Part shown: in pieces, positions 1 through 9,015 of the stretch
Layout of the letters: every line of letters begins with the position of its first letter
Numbering within the stretch: the first letter of the stretch is position 1
Assembly (NCBI GenBank): GCA_016213775.1
Contig: JACQZR010000197.1
Location: 1 to 64,000 of the forward strand
Reading direction: 5' to 3'
DNA length: 64,000 nt
Origin: Acidobacteriota bacterium
Lineage (GTDB): Bacteria > Acidobacteriota > Terriglobia > Bryobacterales > Bryobacteraceae
Translations under genes and position numbers: made by a program
Notes under the pieces: generated by a model
Databases searched by the model: none
The model's input: only the letters and a program-made list of their open reading frames with translations
What the model was told of the DNA's origin: nothing

Positions 1-638
1 ACAAGACCGCGGCGAACAGCGTTGAGCACGATCTCGGCGGTAGTGTGGAGGCTCAGCTTACTCATGATGCGCGCGCGATGCGTTTCCACCGTGTGCAGGC
101 TGAGGTCGAGCGCCGCGGCGACTTCCTTGTTGCTCTTCCCTTCCCCGAGGAGTTGAAAAACGTGGCGCTCGCGCGGAGTGAGAAGATCGAAAGGATCGTC
201 AGGGCACTGATCGGGTGGAACCCACACCGAACGTTCCTCCAGGAGTGGGCGCATGCCGCTGCTGAGGAAGGTATCGCCATTGGCGACAGCGAGGATGGCC
301 TGGATCAGTTCATCCTCGACACAATCCTTCAAGAGGTATCCGCGCGCGCCGGAGCGCACGGCACGGCGTACATAGCGCTCGTCGGCGTGCATGCTGAGCA
401 TCAGGACAGAGACCGGAGCTCGGGATTTGCGGATGCGGTCGAGTGCCTCCAGACCGTTCATCCCTTTCATGCCAACGTCGAGGACAGCGACATTGGGTTT
501 GTGCTGAAGGGCAAGTTCGACGGCTTCTTCGCCGGAGCCGGCCTCAGCCACCACTTGAAAATCGGCGCGGCTTTCCAGAATGCGGCGTAATCCCTGGCGA
601 ACCAGAGAATGATCGTCGGCGAGAAGTATTCTGATCAT
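1..638 (-). CDS. NarL/FixJ-family response regulator (partial, 3' end outside window)
   Basis: DNA-binding response regulator, partner of the histidine kinase encoded directly upstream. Residues 1-120 form a receiver domain: acidic pocket in LLADDHS, phosphoacceptor Asp54 in VLDVGMKG, and a conserved Lys in YLLKD. Residues about 150-212 form a LuxR-type helix-turn-helix (LTPRERHVFQLL, then SNKEVA and HTVETHRARI). ATG at 638 overlaps the kinase stop codon by ATGA, so the pair is translationally coupled. The window edge removes only the last few residues for a family of about 215-220 residues. The family assignment is firm; the target genes are unknown. No antisense gene is supported here. Confidence 0.95.
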   Translation of the reverse strand, partial: MIRILLADDHSLVRQGLRRILESRADFQVVAEAGSGEEAVELALQHKPNVAVLDVGMKGMNGLEALDRIRKSRAPVSVLMLSMHADERYVRRAVRSGARGYLLKDCVEDELIQAILAVANGDTFLSSGMRPLLEERSVWVPPDQCPDDPFDLLTPRERHVFQLLGEGKSNKEVAAALDLSLHTVETHRARIMSKLSLHTTAEIVLNAVRRGL

Positions 639-1984
639 GCGTCCACCGCCTCTGTCTCGATTGACCCGACAGGCACAGGGATCCGGATCCGAATGGTGGC
701 GCCCTTGAACCGCTGGCTTTCGATGGAGAGCGATCCATCGAGTTGGGAAACACGTTCGCGCATACCTAGTATGCCGCTGCCCCGCCCCGCCGATGAGGAT
801 GGGAATCCGACCCCGTTGTCCTTCACCTCCAGTTCCAGGGTGCCGCCGCTCTGGTGGAGGCGAACGTCGAGCCTAGTCGCTTTGGCGTGCTTTTCGCAGT
901 TGTGGACGGCTTCCTGCACGATGCGGTAGAGACAGGTGCGCACGCGATCGGGCAGGTCCTCGGAAACGCCGTCACCGGTGAAGGCAACAGGAATTCCGCT
1001 GCGCGCCGAGAAGGATTCCAGTTGCCACTGCAGAGCGGGTACGAGTCCGAGGTCGTCCAGAAGCGAGGGGCGCAGCATGAGCGAGATGTCGCGCACTTCC
1101 TGCACAGTCTGCTCGGCGAGCGCCTTCGCGCGTTCGAGGCGTTCGCGAGTTTCCGGACGGATGACGTTCGGCAGAGCTTGCGAGATCTCCATGCGGAGGG
1201 CAGTGAGGGTCTGGCCGACTTCATCGTGCAGCTCACGGGCAAGTGAAGCGCGCTCCTGCTCCTGCACCTCCAGCAGCCGTAGCGAGAGACGTTCCAGTTC
1301 CTGTTTGGTGTTGACGATTTCTTCGAAGTGCAAAGTGCGCTCGCGTTCCCGCGCCTTGGCATAGCGCAACGTCAGCAGCGCTACGAGGCCACCCAGGATG
1401 AGCGAGGCCGCCAATAGAACGAGTAGCTCCACGCTCGTATCCTGACGGTAGCGTGCCTGGAGAGCCTCCTGCACATGGAACTGCTCCTGCCGCAGTCGCA
1501 TGAAGTTGGTGAGTGTCGACGAGAGCGACACGCGCAGCGGGGAGACTCGGCTCTGCACAAGCTCGTGGCCCTCGGCAACGGAAATATGCCGCTGTTGAGA
1601 GACCATCTCAATGGTGGCGAGGAATCGCTCCACCTGTTCCGCAAGATGCAACGCCTGGACGTCGGTCTGAGCGTCGCGAACCAGATTCCGGACGGCGGCG
1701 CGGGATGTTTCCGTCACCTCGCCGATTTCCCGGCGGAAGCGTTGATCGCGGTCGGCGTTGGGATTCAGAAAGTAGTCACGCGAGTAGATGGACCCCAACC
1801 AGAGGGCGCGGCGCAGCTTCACCACCGATTCGTCGACTGAGAAATACGCTTTGTAGATGGCGATCTCGCCGCGCGCCGATTCCTGCAGCAACGAGTAGGC
1901 TTCGAGTGAAGCGAATACCAGCAGCAGCAGGATGACGGCATAGCCTACGGCGAAGACACCATTCGCGGGCAACTTCCTGGACAT
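635..1984 (-). CDS. Membrane sensor histidine kinase, NarX/DegS type (HisKA_3)
   Basis: Inner-membrane sensor kinase that phosphorylates the NarL-type regulator downstream. Two membrane segments (about residues 8-27 and 184-205) flank a roughly 155-residue extracytoplasmic helical sensor of CHASE3-like character. A HisKA_3 dimerisation region follows, with His253 in RELHDEVGQ, then a HATPase_c domain with an N-box (EAVHNCEKHAKA), G1 box (DNGVGF) and G2 box (GILGMRERV). The frame is open to 2068, but GGAGG lies 5 nt before ATG 1984, which decides the start; 1987 is possible with 2-nt spacing. The signal sensed is not evident. Confidence 0.93.
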   Translation of the reverse strand: MSRKLPANGVFAVGYAVILLLLVFASLEAYSLLQESARGEIAIYKAYFSVDESVVKLRRALWLGSIYSRDYFLNPNADRDQRFRREIGEVTETSRAAVRNLVRDAQTDVQALHLAEQVERFLATIEMVSQQRHISVAEGHELVQSRVSPLRVSLSSTLTNFMRLRQEQFHVQEALQARYRQDTSVELLVLLAASLILGGLVALLTLRYAKARERERTLHFEEIVNTKQELERLSLRLLEVQEQERASLARELHDEVGQTLTALRMEISQALPNVIRPETRERLERAKALAEQTVQEVRDISLMLRPSLLDDLGLVPALQWQLESFSARSGIPVAFTGDGVSEDLPDRVRTCLYRIVQEAVHNCEKHAKATRLDVRLHQSGGTLELEVKDNGVGFPSSSAGRGSGILGMRERVSQLDGSLSIESQRFKGATIRIRIPVPVGSIETEAVDA

Positions 1985-2015
1985 CATATCCTCCATTATC
2001 GTCCACGAAAACTGA

Positions 2016-2036
2016 GTTGGCGTCTGTACTGCCAAC
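2016..2036. promoter_or_regulatory. Inverted repeat between divergent genes (GTTGGC-N9-GCCAAC)
   Basis: A perfect 6-bp inverted repeat with 9-nt spacer sits between the divergent kinase (start 1984) and CHRD gene (start 2096). It could be an operator for the local NarL-type regulator. The same bases also contain GG-N10-GC (2019-2032), a weak sigma54-like fit with poor flanking match. Function is inferred from position only. Confidence 0.3.
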
Positions 2037-2095
2037 ACAGTATTGAGCGGTAATCCAACAGGGCTCACAATTGCACGCTAAGGAGATTCCAACTC

Positions 2096-3808
2096 ATGCG
2101 TCTGTTCAAAGCGTGGGGTGCCGCTTTGTTTGGGGCAGCCCTGCTCGGTCCCGGTTTGATCGCTCAATCCATTGAATCCGTCGCACTACGCGCCAATCTA
2201 CTCCCTGTGAACGTGGTGCCGGTGGCGGAAGGGGAAAAGGGGAAAGGATGGGCGACAATCTGGATCCATCAGGAGAAGAACGCCTCTGGCACGGTGGTCA
2301 GATCAAATGTTGACTTTCAGGTCCGTTACTCGTTTGACGGGCCATTGACACCGACGTCGCTACGGATTCATCAGGCTGATCCGGGCTACAACGGTCCAGT
2401 GGTAGTGGAGTCCGGCTTCCGCAACGAAGCCAAAACCGTGGACACAACTGGGCGCGCGGGACTGGCGCGGCGTACTTATTGGAGCGATAAGGACTCGATC
2501 AAGGCACTGGCAGCGGTGATGGCGAATCCCGACAAATACTACGTGACGGTTGGCAGCGATTCGCACCCAGAAGGGTTGATGCGCGGCCAGTTGTTGAAGA
2601 CGACTGTTCATACGACGGTGAGCCAACTCAGCGGGGCCGAACTGGTGCCGGCCGACAGCAGGCAAAGCGGCACCGCGCTGGTGGCGATGACTGTGATTGC
2701 CGGACGCACGTCAAAGAATGTGCTGAGTTCCGCGGAGGTCTCCTACGAGATTGTGTACTCGGGGTTCGCTCCGAGTTCGACGATTGAGGCGCTGGAGTGG
2801 CGCAGCGGCGCCAAGGGCGCAAACGGTCCGGTGGTGCTGGCAACCAATTTCACGGTGAGCGCTTCCGGCTCGGGCCGCATGCGCGCGGTGGAGGATGTGG
2901 ATGTCGGCGGCAGCAGAGGGAACGCGATCACTGGGGTTGGGACCGGGCCGACGGCTTACCACCTCGCACTGCGTACCGCGGATAAGCCTCGGGGCGCCGT
3001 CAGGGGGCAACTGCGTCCAACGGCGACGGTGCGGTTGCAGAACAGACTGACACCAGAAAATCAGGTACCGGCGGTGGCGCTGCCGGGAGCATCAGCGCTG
3101 TCGGCGCTGGACGTGCAGGCACTCCGCGATAACAAAGGGGACGTGGTAGCGGCGAGGCTCACCTTCTCGGTCTGGTACACGATGGGGGCACCCACGAAGC
3201 TCACCGGCTTGTCCATTCAAGAGGGGCCCGCGAAGCAGAATGGCTTGCTGCGGCTGTCATCCGGATTGGAGGATGAAGGAGAAGAATCGGCGGAAGGTTC
3301 CGGCTTCCTGCGGCGCTCGGTGCTGGTGAACACCAAAGAAGGGTTGGCAGCGTTGAATGCGCTGGCGCGGCGGCCTGATCTGTATTACCTCAACCTGCGC
3401 ACCGCCGAGTTGCCGAACGGCGCCTTGCGATCGCAGTTGGGGAGCACCACCTCCGCACTACCGGTGATCACTTCCGCGTCGGGATTGTCGAAAGGCGCAC
3501 CGGTGGCGATCGCGGGAATCGGCGGGCAGTTCCAGATTCGCGGACGCGACCTGGCGCGAGTGCAAGGATCAACCGTGAGCATCGTGGCGGGCAACTTGCC
3601 GGCGACGCTGAACGGAACCACTGTCACCGTCTCCGGGATAACCGCGAACATCGTCTCGGTTGCTGGTGATACGGTGATTGCTGTTGTGCCTGGCAATATC
3701 AACCTGGGACGCCAACAGTCGATGGTGGTCGCGGTGATTCTGCGAACGGTGAATGGAGCGTCGAATGTCGCGAATCTCACGATCGCGAGATCGGGGTCGT
3801 TGAATTGA
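2096..3808 (+). CDS. Secreted CHRD-domain protein
   Basis: Exported protein of 570 residues with an N-terminal signal peptide ending near IAQS. It contains repeated CHRD-type modules: residues about 25-150 with the typical LRIHQADPGYNGPVV stretch, a second around 165-305 and a third around 310-445. CHRD is a beta-rich domain named from chordin, found in secreted bacterial proteins of uncertain function. Residues about 455-570 form a separate beta-rich tail resembling the IPT/TIG-like ends of many acidobacterial surface proteins. AGGAG about 10 nt before ATG 2096 supports the start. It is divergent from the two-component genes. The domain call is fairly sure; the biological role is unknown. 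Confidence 0.85.
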   Translation: MRLFKAWGAALFGAALLGPGLIAQSIESVALRANLLPVNVVPVAEGEKGKGWATIWIHQEKNASGTVVRSNVDFQVRYSFDGPLTPTSLRIHQADPGYNGPVVVESGFRNEAKTVDTTGRAGLARRTYWSDKDSIKALAAVMANPDKYYVTVGSDSHPEGLMRGQLLKTTVHTTVSQLSGAELVPADSRQSGTALVAMTVIAGRTSKNVLSSAEVSYEIVYSGFAPSSTIEALEWRSGAKGANGPVVLATNFTVSASGSGRMRAVEDVDVGGSRGNAITGVGTGPTAYHLALRTADKPRGAVRGQLRPTATVRLQNRLTPENQVPAVALPGASALSALDVQALRDNKGDVVAARLTFSVWYTMGAPTKLTGLSIQEGPAKQNGLLRLSSGLEDEGEESAEGSGFLRRSVLVNTKEGLAALNALARRPDLYYLNLRTAELPNGALRSQLGSTTSALPVITSASGLSKGAPVAIAGIGGQFQIRGRDLARVQGSTVSIVAGNLPATLNGTTVTVSGITANIVSVAGDTVIAVVPGNINLGRQQSMVVAVILRTVNGASNVANLTIARSGSLN

Positions 3809-3827
3809 GGAGTAAGATAAGGGGATT

Positions 3828-4580
3828 GTGAAACAGACCCTATCTGGCCGCAGAGTATTTCTCACTTCGATGTTGACTGCGCCCGCGCTGGCGCAGGATT
3901 ACGTACCCAAACAGAGCGACCGTCCGGAGAGGCTGAGCGGCGATGAGCCTGGCTTCGTTCCGATCTTCGACGGACGGTCGCTGTCCGGGTGGGAGGGCGA
4001 TCCCAAGTACTGGCGCGTGGAGAATGGCTGCATGGTGGGCGAGATCACGCCCGAGACGGTGATCAAGAGCAACACCTTCATCATCTGGCAAGGTGGCTCG
4101 CCCACGGATTTTGAATTGAAGGTGGAGTTCCGCATTACGCAGGCCGGTAACAGCGGAATTAATTACCGCAGCGTGGTGATTCCCGATCGCGTGACGCCAA
4201 CCAACAAATTCGCGATGCGGGGCTATCAGTTTGACATTGACGGACAGAACCGCTACACGGGGAATAACTACGAGGAAAAGGGGCGTCTGTTTCTCGCCGA
4301 GCGCGGACAGGTGACTCGCGTTACGGGGAAACGGATTCCGGTGGTGCTGTCGGTAGTGGGGTCCAGTAAGGATCTGGCGGCGCGGGTAACCAGCGATTGG
4401 AACACGGCCCATCTGATGATCCGCGGCAACATGCTGGTGCATACTGCGAATGGCCAGTTGATGAGCATGGTGATTGATGACGACACGGCGCGACCGAAGG
4501 ACGGGCGCATTGGGGTGCAGGTACACGTGGGGCCACCGATGAAAGTGGAATATCGGAACTGGCGATTAAAGACGCTGTAA
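3828..4580 (+). CDS. Secreted DUF1080 (3-keto-disaccharide hydrolase-like) protein
   Basis: A 250-residue protein with a short twin-arginine-like signal (RRVFLTSMLTAPALA). The DUF1080 concanavalin-like fold starts at GFVPIFDGRSLSGWEG, followed by WRVENGCMVGEI, then NSGINYRS and ends with VEYRNWRLKTL, all family hallmarks. Family members act on or bind carbohydrates, some as 3-keto-glucoside hydrolases; the substrate here is unknown. GTG start at 3828 is chosen because AAGGGG lies just upstream and the signal peptide begins there. It follows the CHRD gene by 19 nt, so co-transcription is likely. Confidence 0.88.
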   Translation: MKQTLSGRRVFLTSMLTAPALAQDYVPKQSDRPERLSGDEPGFVPIFDGRSLSGWEGDPKYWRVENGCMVGEITPETVIKSNTFIIWQGGSPTDFELKVEFRITQAGNSGINYRSVVIPDRVTPTNKFAMRGYQFDIDGQNRYTGNNYEEKGRLFLAERGQVTRVTGKRIPVVLSVVGSSKDLAARVTSDWNTAHLMIRGNMLVHTANGQLMSMVIDDDTARPKDGRIGVQVHVGPPMKVEYRNWRLKTL

Positions 4581-4582
4581 GG

Positions 4583-5035
4583 TCAACCTGGAATGAGGAT
4601 CTCCAGCCCGTAACGCGGGGCGGCGGCAAGCAGGCGCTGGATTTCATCGGGGGCGGGCGGAACAGGATCGGCGTCGGGGCCGGCGAGTTCAGTTCCCACT
4701 TCGGCAAAGAAGTTCTCCAGGCCGGCGGGCGCCACCGTGATGATCATGCGCCCGGTGGTTTCACTCACGCAGCGGAAGGTGTGCGGAATATCGCGCTTTC
4801 CGTAAATGGTATCGCCGGGGCGCGCATGTATGGTTTCCCCAGCAACCATAAACTCAAATTCCCCTTCCAGCACGTAGAAAGATTCGTCCTCGCGGTGGTG
4901 TACGTGCGGGGGCGGCCCGTGCTGCGCGGGCACGCAGGCATCGAACATGGCGAACGCGCCGCCGGATTGTTCGCCGGTGACGAGAAAACGAAGGCGGTCA
5001 CCAACGAGCGAGATAGTTTTGATGGGTTGAGACAC
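4583..5035 (-). CDS. Cupin-domain protein
   Basis: A 150-residue single-domain cupin. Motif 1 is PPPHVHHREDESFYVLEGEFEF with His, His, Glu metal ligands; motif 2 is GDTIYGKRDIPHTFRC, carrying the last His. Such small cupins may be dioxygenases, isomerases or sugar/ligand-binding proteins; nothing here fixes the reaction. The frame is open to 5092, but GTG at 5035 is preceded by GGGAGG at good spacing, so the short form is preferred. No signal peptide, so cytoplasmic. It is divergent from the glycan-degradation operon and convergent with the DUF1080 gene. Confidence 0.85.
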   Translation of the reverse strand: MSQPIKTISLVGDRLRFLVTGEQSGGAFAMFDACVPAQHGPPPHVHHREDESFYVLEGEFEFMVAGETIHARPGDTIYGKRDIPHTFRCVSETTGRMIITVAPAGLENFFAEVGTELAGPDADPVPPAPDEIQRLLAAAPRYGLEILIPG

Positions 5036-5059
5036 GGTTCCTCCCTGGGTGGCTTGCTT

Positions 5060-5075
5060 TGGCACGTTGAATGCA
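5060..5075 (+). promoter_or_regulatory. Sigma54-like -24/-12 element upstream of the GH29 gene
   Basis: TGGCACGTTGAATGCA matches the RpoN consensus TGGCACG-N4-TTGCA at all positions but one, with exact GG-N10-GC spacing. It lies in the gap between the divergent cupin and fucosidase genes. A transcript from it would begin near 5085, leaving essentially no leader before ATG 5087, which argues for caution. Confidence 0.35.
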
Positions 5076-5080
5076 CGGCA

Positions 5081-6424
5081 ATGGCCATGCAACGTCGTGC
5101 GTTTTGCGCTCTTCCTATCTTGTCAGATCTGCCGCTAGCGGCTCAGCCGGCCGCGGAATGGACAGACCCAGGAGCGCCCAAGGCCTCTCTGGAAAGGTGG
5201 AAGGACCTGCGGTTCGGGATGTTCATCCATTGGGGTCCGGTGAGCATTGTCGGGACCGAGATCGGATGGTCGCGGGGCGCCGAACGCCGCGGGCGACAGG
5301 GCGTGGGCGAAGTCCCTGTCGAGGTCTATGACAACCTCTACCGCATGTTCAAACCGGTGAAGTTCCGGCCTGAGGAATGGGTGGAACTGGCCCGGGACGC
5401 CGGCATGAAATATCTCGTCTTCACGACGAAGCATCACGACGGCTTTTGTAACTTCGATTCGAAGCTGACAGATTACAAAATTACCAGCGAACGGTCGCCC
5501 TATAAGAAGGATATCGTCCGGATGTTATCGGATGCATGCCACAGCGGAGGCATCGACTGGGGTGTTTACTATTCGCAGCCCGATTGGCATCACGACGATT
5601 ACCGCAACGGCAGCCGGCATGCCCGCTACATTGAGTATCTGCACGGGCAGGTGCGGGAATTGCTCACCGGCTACGGCAAGACTGCGATGTGGTTCTTTGA
5701 TGGACTGGGCGGGAAGGCGGCGGATTGGGATTCGCCGCGCCTGCTGCGGATGATGCGGCAAATGCAGCCCGAGCTGATCATCAACAACCGTGCCGGCCTG
5801 CCGGCCGATAATGACACGCCGGAGCAGCGCATCGGGATGTTCCAGAATCATCGGGCTTGGGAGACGTGCGCCACGGTGGGGCGGCAATGGTCGTACAAGC
5901 CGGACGATACGCTGAGGCCGATTGAAGAGTGCCTGCGTGGGCTGGTGTGCTGCGCCATCGGGGATGGGAATTTCCTGTTCAATATCGGCCCGCGGCCGGA
6001 TGGGACGATGGAGCCGTCGCATGCGGCGCGGCTGCGCGAGATGGGCGCGTTTCTGCGGCGGTACGGCGAGAGCATTTATGGAACCCGCGGCGGTCCGTTC
6101 GTTGCGCCGGATGAGAATAAGCGTCCAGTCAAGGCGCAGGGCTTTGCGCTGGCGGAAGGCAACTGGTGGGGCGGGAGTACAAACAAGGGGAACACGATTT
6201 ATCTGCATCTTCTGCGATGGCCGTCGGATGAGATTGTGCTGCCTGCGATTCCGCGGAAGGTTGTACGTCATAGCGTGCTGACCGGCGGGGATGCTGTATT
6301 GCGGCAGACGGTGCAGGGGATCACGATGAGCGTCGCGCGAGAGCGCCGTCATGCGGTGGACACGATCGTGAAGCTGGAACTGGATGGGTCAGCGCGGACT
6401 CTGGATGCAATCCGGCCGGCGTAA
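5081..6424 (+). CDS. Secreted alpha-L-fucosidase, GH29
   Basis: Predicted exo-fucosidase that removes alpha-linked L-fucose by a retaining mechanism. After a short signal peptide, the barrel begins at RFGMFIHWGPVS, with YLVFTTKHHDGFC and GVYYSQPDW strands typical of GH29. The nucleophile is Asp207 in MWFFDGLGG. The 447-residue form fits a catalytic domain with a short C-terminal beta region. The frame continues upstream to 4781 but that stretch is antisense to the cupin; ATG 5081 or 5087 places the signal peptide correctly. It is first gene of a three-gene operon (9-nt gap to the next). The family is firm; glycan specificity is not. Confidence 0.9.
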   Translation: MAMQRRAFCALPILSDLPLAAQPAAEWTDPGAPKASLERWKDLRFGMFIHWGPVSIVGTEIGWSRGAERRGRQGVGEVPVEVYDNLYRMFKPVKFRPEEWVELARDAGMKYLVFTTKHHDGFCNFDSKLTDYKITSERSPYKKDIVRMLSDACHSGGIDWGVYYSQPDWHHDDYRNGSRHARYIEYLHGQVRELLTGYGKTAMWFFDGLGGKAADWDSPRLLRMMRQMQPELIINNRAGLPADNDTPEQRIGMFQNHRAWETCATVGRQWSYKPDDTLRPIEECLRGLVCCAIGDGNFLFNIGPRPDGTMEPSHAARLREMGAFLRRYGESIYGTRGGPFVAPDENKRPVKAQGFALAEGNWWGGSTNKGNTIYLHLLRWPSDEIVLPAIPRKVVRHSVLTGGDAVLRQTVQGITMSVARERRHAVDTIVKLELDGSARTLDAIRPA

Positions 6425-6433
6425 GGAGAAATC

Positions 6434-8998
6434 ATGTTGCGACGAACCTTTCTATCCGCGCCCGCAGCACTCTTGCCCGCGGCAGCTTCGCGAAGGGTTT
6501 TTGTGGTTCCCAATTTTCACCCCGCCAGTTGCGGCTGGTTGACCAATTTTTCCATGGAGCGAGTGTACTGCGCGAACACCTACTTCGATCATCTCGACCG
6601 GGTGCGCGACGATCCCAAGTATTCGTTCGTGCTTTCGGAATGCAACAACATCATCGCGATGCTCAACTTCCGTCCGGAGAGGGCGGAGGAACTGCGCGCG
6701 GCCATTCGATCGGGGCGCGTGGAACTGGTGAACGCGTTTTTTCTCGAATCGACTATCAACCTGTCCGGGGGCGAGGCGCTGGTGAGGCTGGGGATCGAAG
6801 GGCTGCGGTGGCAGCGCGATGTGATGAAGGCCAAGCCGCGCTTTGCCTGGTGCATCGACGTCTGCGGAACCCATCCGCAGATGGCGCAGATCACCGCGGG
6901 GCTTGGATTGGAAGCGCTCGTGTATTGCCGCGGGAACACAACGAAATCGGCACTGCACTGGATGGAAGCGGCGGACGGAACCCGCGTGCTGGCGATCTCG
7001 CCGGGACACTATTCCGACTTGGGGAAGATCTTCGCGGTGACGGAGAAGCTCCAGCCGGCCGAAATGGCGGATCTGAAGAAGCTGTTGGCGGCACGCGAGG
7101 CGATCACTCCGAAAGGCGCGCCGGTGTTGGCCCTGGGAGGCAATGGCGATTACAACCTCGCGCCTCGCCGCAAGGACTATCCGTCGGAGTTTCTAAAGGA
7201 ATGGCCGAAGGTGGATCCGACGACGGAGTTCGAGTTCACTACGCTGTCGAAGTATCTTGATGCCGTGAAGCCGGAACTGGCCCAGGGCAACATGCAATTG
7301 CCCATAATGCGTGGCGGCACGGGCTTCTTCTTTAACTCATTCTGGATCCAGAACCCGCGTGTGAAGACGGCCTACCGCCGGTGCGAGCATCAGTTGCAGG
7401 CGGCGGAAATGTTGAGCGCCGCGGCGAGCCTGCGTACGAAGTTCCCCTATCCATCGCAGGCGTTGTACGAATCGTGGCTGCAGATGTTCCTGAACATGGA
7501 CCGCAACACACTGTGGGGTGCGGCTGGGGGCATGGTGTTTGCACATGAGACTTCGTGGGATGCCGCCGACCGGTTCCTTCATGTCGAAAGGGCGACGCAG
7601 AAGGTGCTGAATGCGGCGGGTAACGCGCTCGCCGGATCGGGGCATAAGGTAGCCCTGTGGAACGCCTGCAATTGGAAGCGCCGCGATCCAGTGGTAGTGA
7701 ACGTGAGCGATCTGCCAGCCGGCATCCCGGCCGAAGCAATCGGCGGCGGCAAGGCGATCTGCCGGCTGGAGGCTGAACCAGTGGCGTTGTGGGTGGGCGC
7801 GCGCGTCGCCAGCGAGCCGGCAGCGGGCGCGGCGGTCTCGCTTTCGGGGGAGATAGAGACCACTCATTACCGGGCGCGATTGGATGCGCAGACGGGCGCA
7901 CTGGCTAGCTTGCGAGTGAAACCGTCGGGACGCGAAGTGCTTGGCGGCGCCGCAAACACGCTGGTGGCCGAACGGCCCATAAAGCAGCAAGGCGATCCAG
8001 GGGATCATATGCTGCCACGCGCGGAACGGCGAACGCTCGGCGGCATCCAAGGCCCGGTGCGAGTGTCAGCGACACGTGGCGCGGTGGCAACAACGGTTGT
8101 CGCGGAATCGACGTTTTTCGGCGGCGGGGCTTGCCGCAGACTCATGCGGTTCTATCACGATTCTCCTCGCATTGACTTTGAGACCGTATTGAATGACGTG
8201 CCGGATCGCACCGTCGTGGTGGCGGAATTTCCGTTGGCCGCGGAGGTGACTGAAGTACGCCGCGGGATTCCGTATGGGTTCACGCACAGCGCGTGGCCCG
8301 AACCAACAGAGGCGCTGCCGGGATGGAACAAGGGCATCACGCCGGCGGTACGCTGGTCGCATTACACACTCCAGGCCGGCGGCGGACTGGCGATCCTGGA
8401 CCGCGGCTTGTCGGGACGCGAATTGACGGGCCGCACGCCAATCCTGTTCCTGCTGAACACCACGGACAAGTATTACGGGTATCCGAATGCGTGGCTGTCG
8501 GGACGTGGCGAACACGTGCTGGAGTATGCGCTGCTCGCGCATGACAGCGATTGGGTGACGGCGCGTGTGCCGCAAACGGCGTGGGAGTACAACTCGCCGT
8601 TGTACACGATGCCGGCGAGCGGCATCAGGCGCATGGAGTGGCTACAGACCAGCGACAACGTCATCGTGGAGTCGATGCGGCGCGACGGCGAACAGCTTGA
8701 GATTCGCATGGCGGAATGCTACGGCGTTGCAGGACGTGCGCAGGTGAGCGTGCGGCTGCCGCATGACGATGCCGCTCTCACCAATCTCATAGGCGAGGAG
8801 AGGACGCCACTCGTCGGCGGGTCGCCGTATTCGTTTGCAGTGCGTCCGCAACAGATCGTCACGTTGCGGATGCGGACGCGGCAGGCGGCGCCTCGCCACA
8901 AGCCGCTACTCGAATGGGACGCGTTGGTGCCGGAGCCCAAACGCGCCACCCTGCGGCGGTATTCGAACGAGAAAGGGCATCCGCCACGCGGGGTGTAG
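6434..8998 (+). CDS. Glycoside hydrolase family 38, alpha-mannosidase-like
   Basis: An 854-residue exported enzyme (signal peptide ending near PAAAS). The N-terminal catalytic region shows the GH38 zinc-site start (NFHPASCGWL), the nucleophile region WCIDVCGTHPQM with Asp142, and later a large beta-sandwich C-terminal half as in alpha-mannosidases. Sequence around the zinc site is diverged (HPASCGW rather than HPDAGW), so substrate may differ from plain alpha-mannosides. Start ATG 6434 follows AAGGAG by 6 nt. It is second in the operon between fucosidase and beta-helix genes, which together suggest stepwise breakdown of a branched, fucosylated glycan (inference). Confidence 0.82.
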   Translation: MLRRTFLSAPAALLPAAASRRVFVVPNFHPASCGWLTNFSMERVYCANTYFDHLDRVRDDPKYSFVLSECNNIIAMLNFRPERAEELRAAIRSGRVELVNAFFLESTINLSGGEALVRLGIEGLRWQRDVMKAKPRFAWCIDVCGTHPQMAQITAGLGLEALVYCRGNTTKSALHWMEAADGTRVLAISPGHYSDLGKIFAVTEKLQPAEMADLKKLLAAREAITPKGAPVLALGGNGDYNLAPRRKDYPSEFLKEWPKVDPTTEFEFTTLSKYLDAVKPELAQGNMQLPIMRGGTGFFFNSFWIQNPRVKTAYRRCEHQLQAAEMLSAAASLRTKFPYPSQALYESWLQMFLNMDRNTLWGAAGGMVFAHETSWDAADRFLHVERATQKVLNAAGNALAGSGHKVALWNACNWKRRDPVVVNVSDLPAGIPAEAIGGGKAICRLEAEPVALWVGARVASEPAAGAAVSLSGEIETTHYRARLDAQTGALASLRVKPSGREVLGGAANTLVAERPIKQQGDPGDHMLPRAERRTLGGIQGPVRVSATRGAVATTVVAESTFFGGGACRRLMRFYHDSPRIDFETVLNDVPDRTVVVAEFPLAAEVTEVRRGIPYGFTHSAWPEPTEALPGWNKGITPAVRWSHYTLQAGGGLAILDRGLSGRELTGRTPILFLLNTTDKYYGYPNAWLSGRGEHVLEYALLAHDSDWVTARVPQTAWEYNSPLYTMPASGIRRMEWLQTSDNVIVESMRRDGEQLEIRMAECYGVAGRAQVSVRLPHDDAALTNLIGEERTPLVGGSPYSFAVRPQQIVTLRMRTRQAAPRHKPLLEWDALVPEPKRATLRRYSNEKGHPPRGV

Positions 8999-9015
8999 AC
9001 GGGAGGAGATGCATC

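Noticed and set aside
45-590. Open frame of 181 codons on the plus strand
   Set aside because: It lies antisense to the response regulator, whose minus-strand translation has all receiver and HTH motifs.
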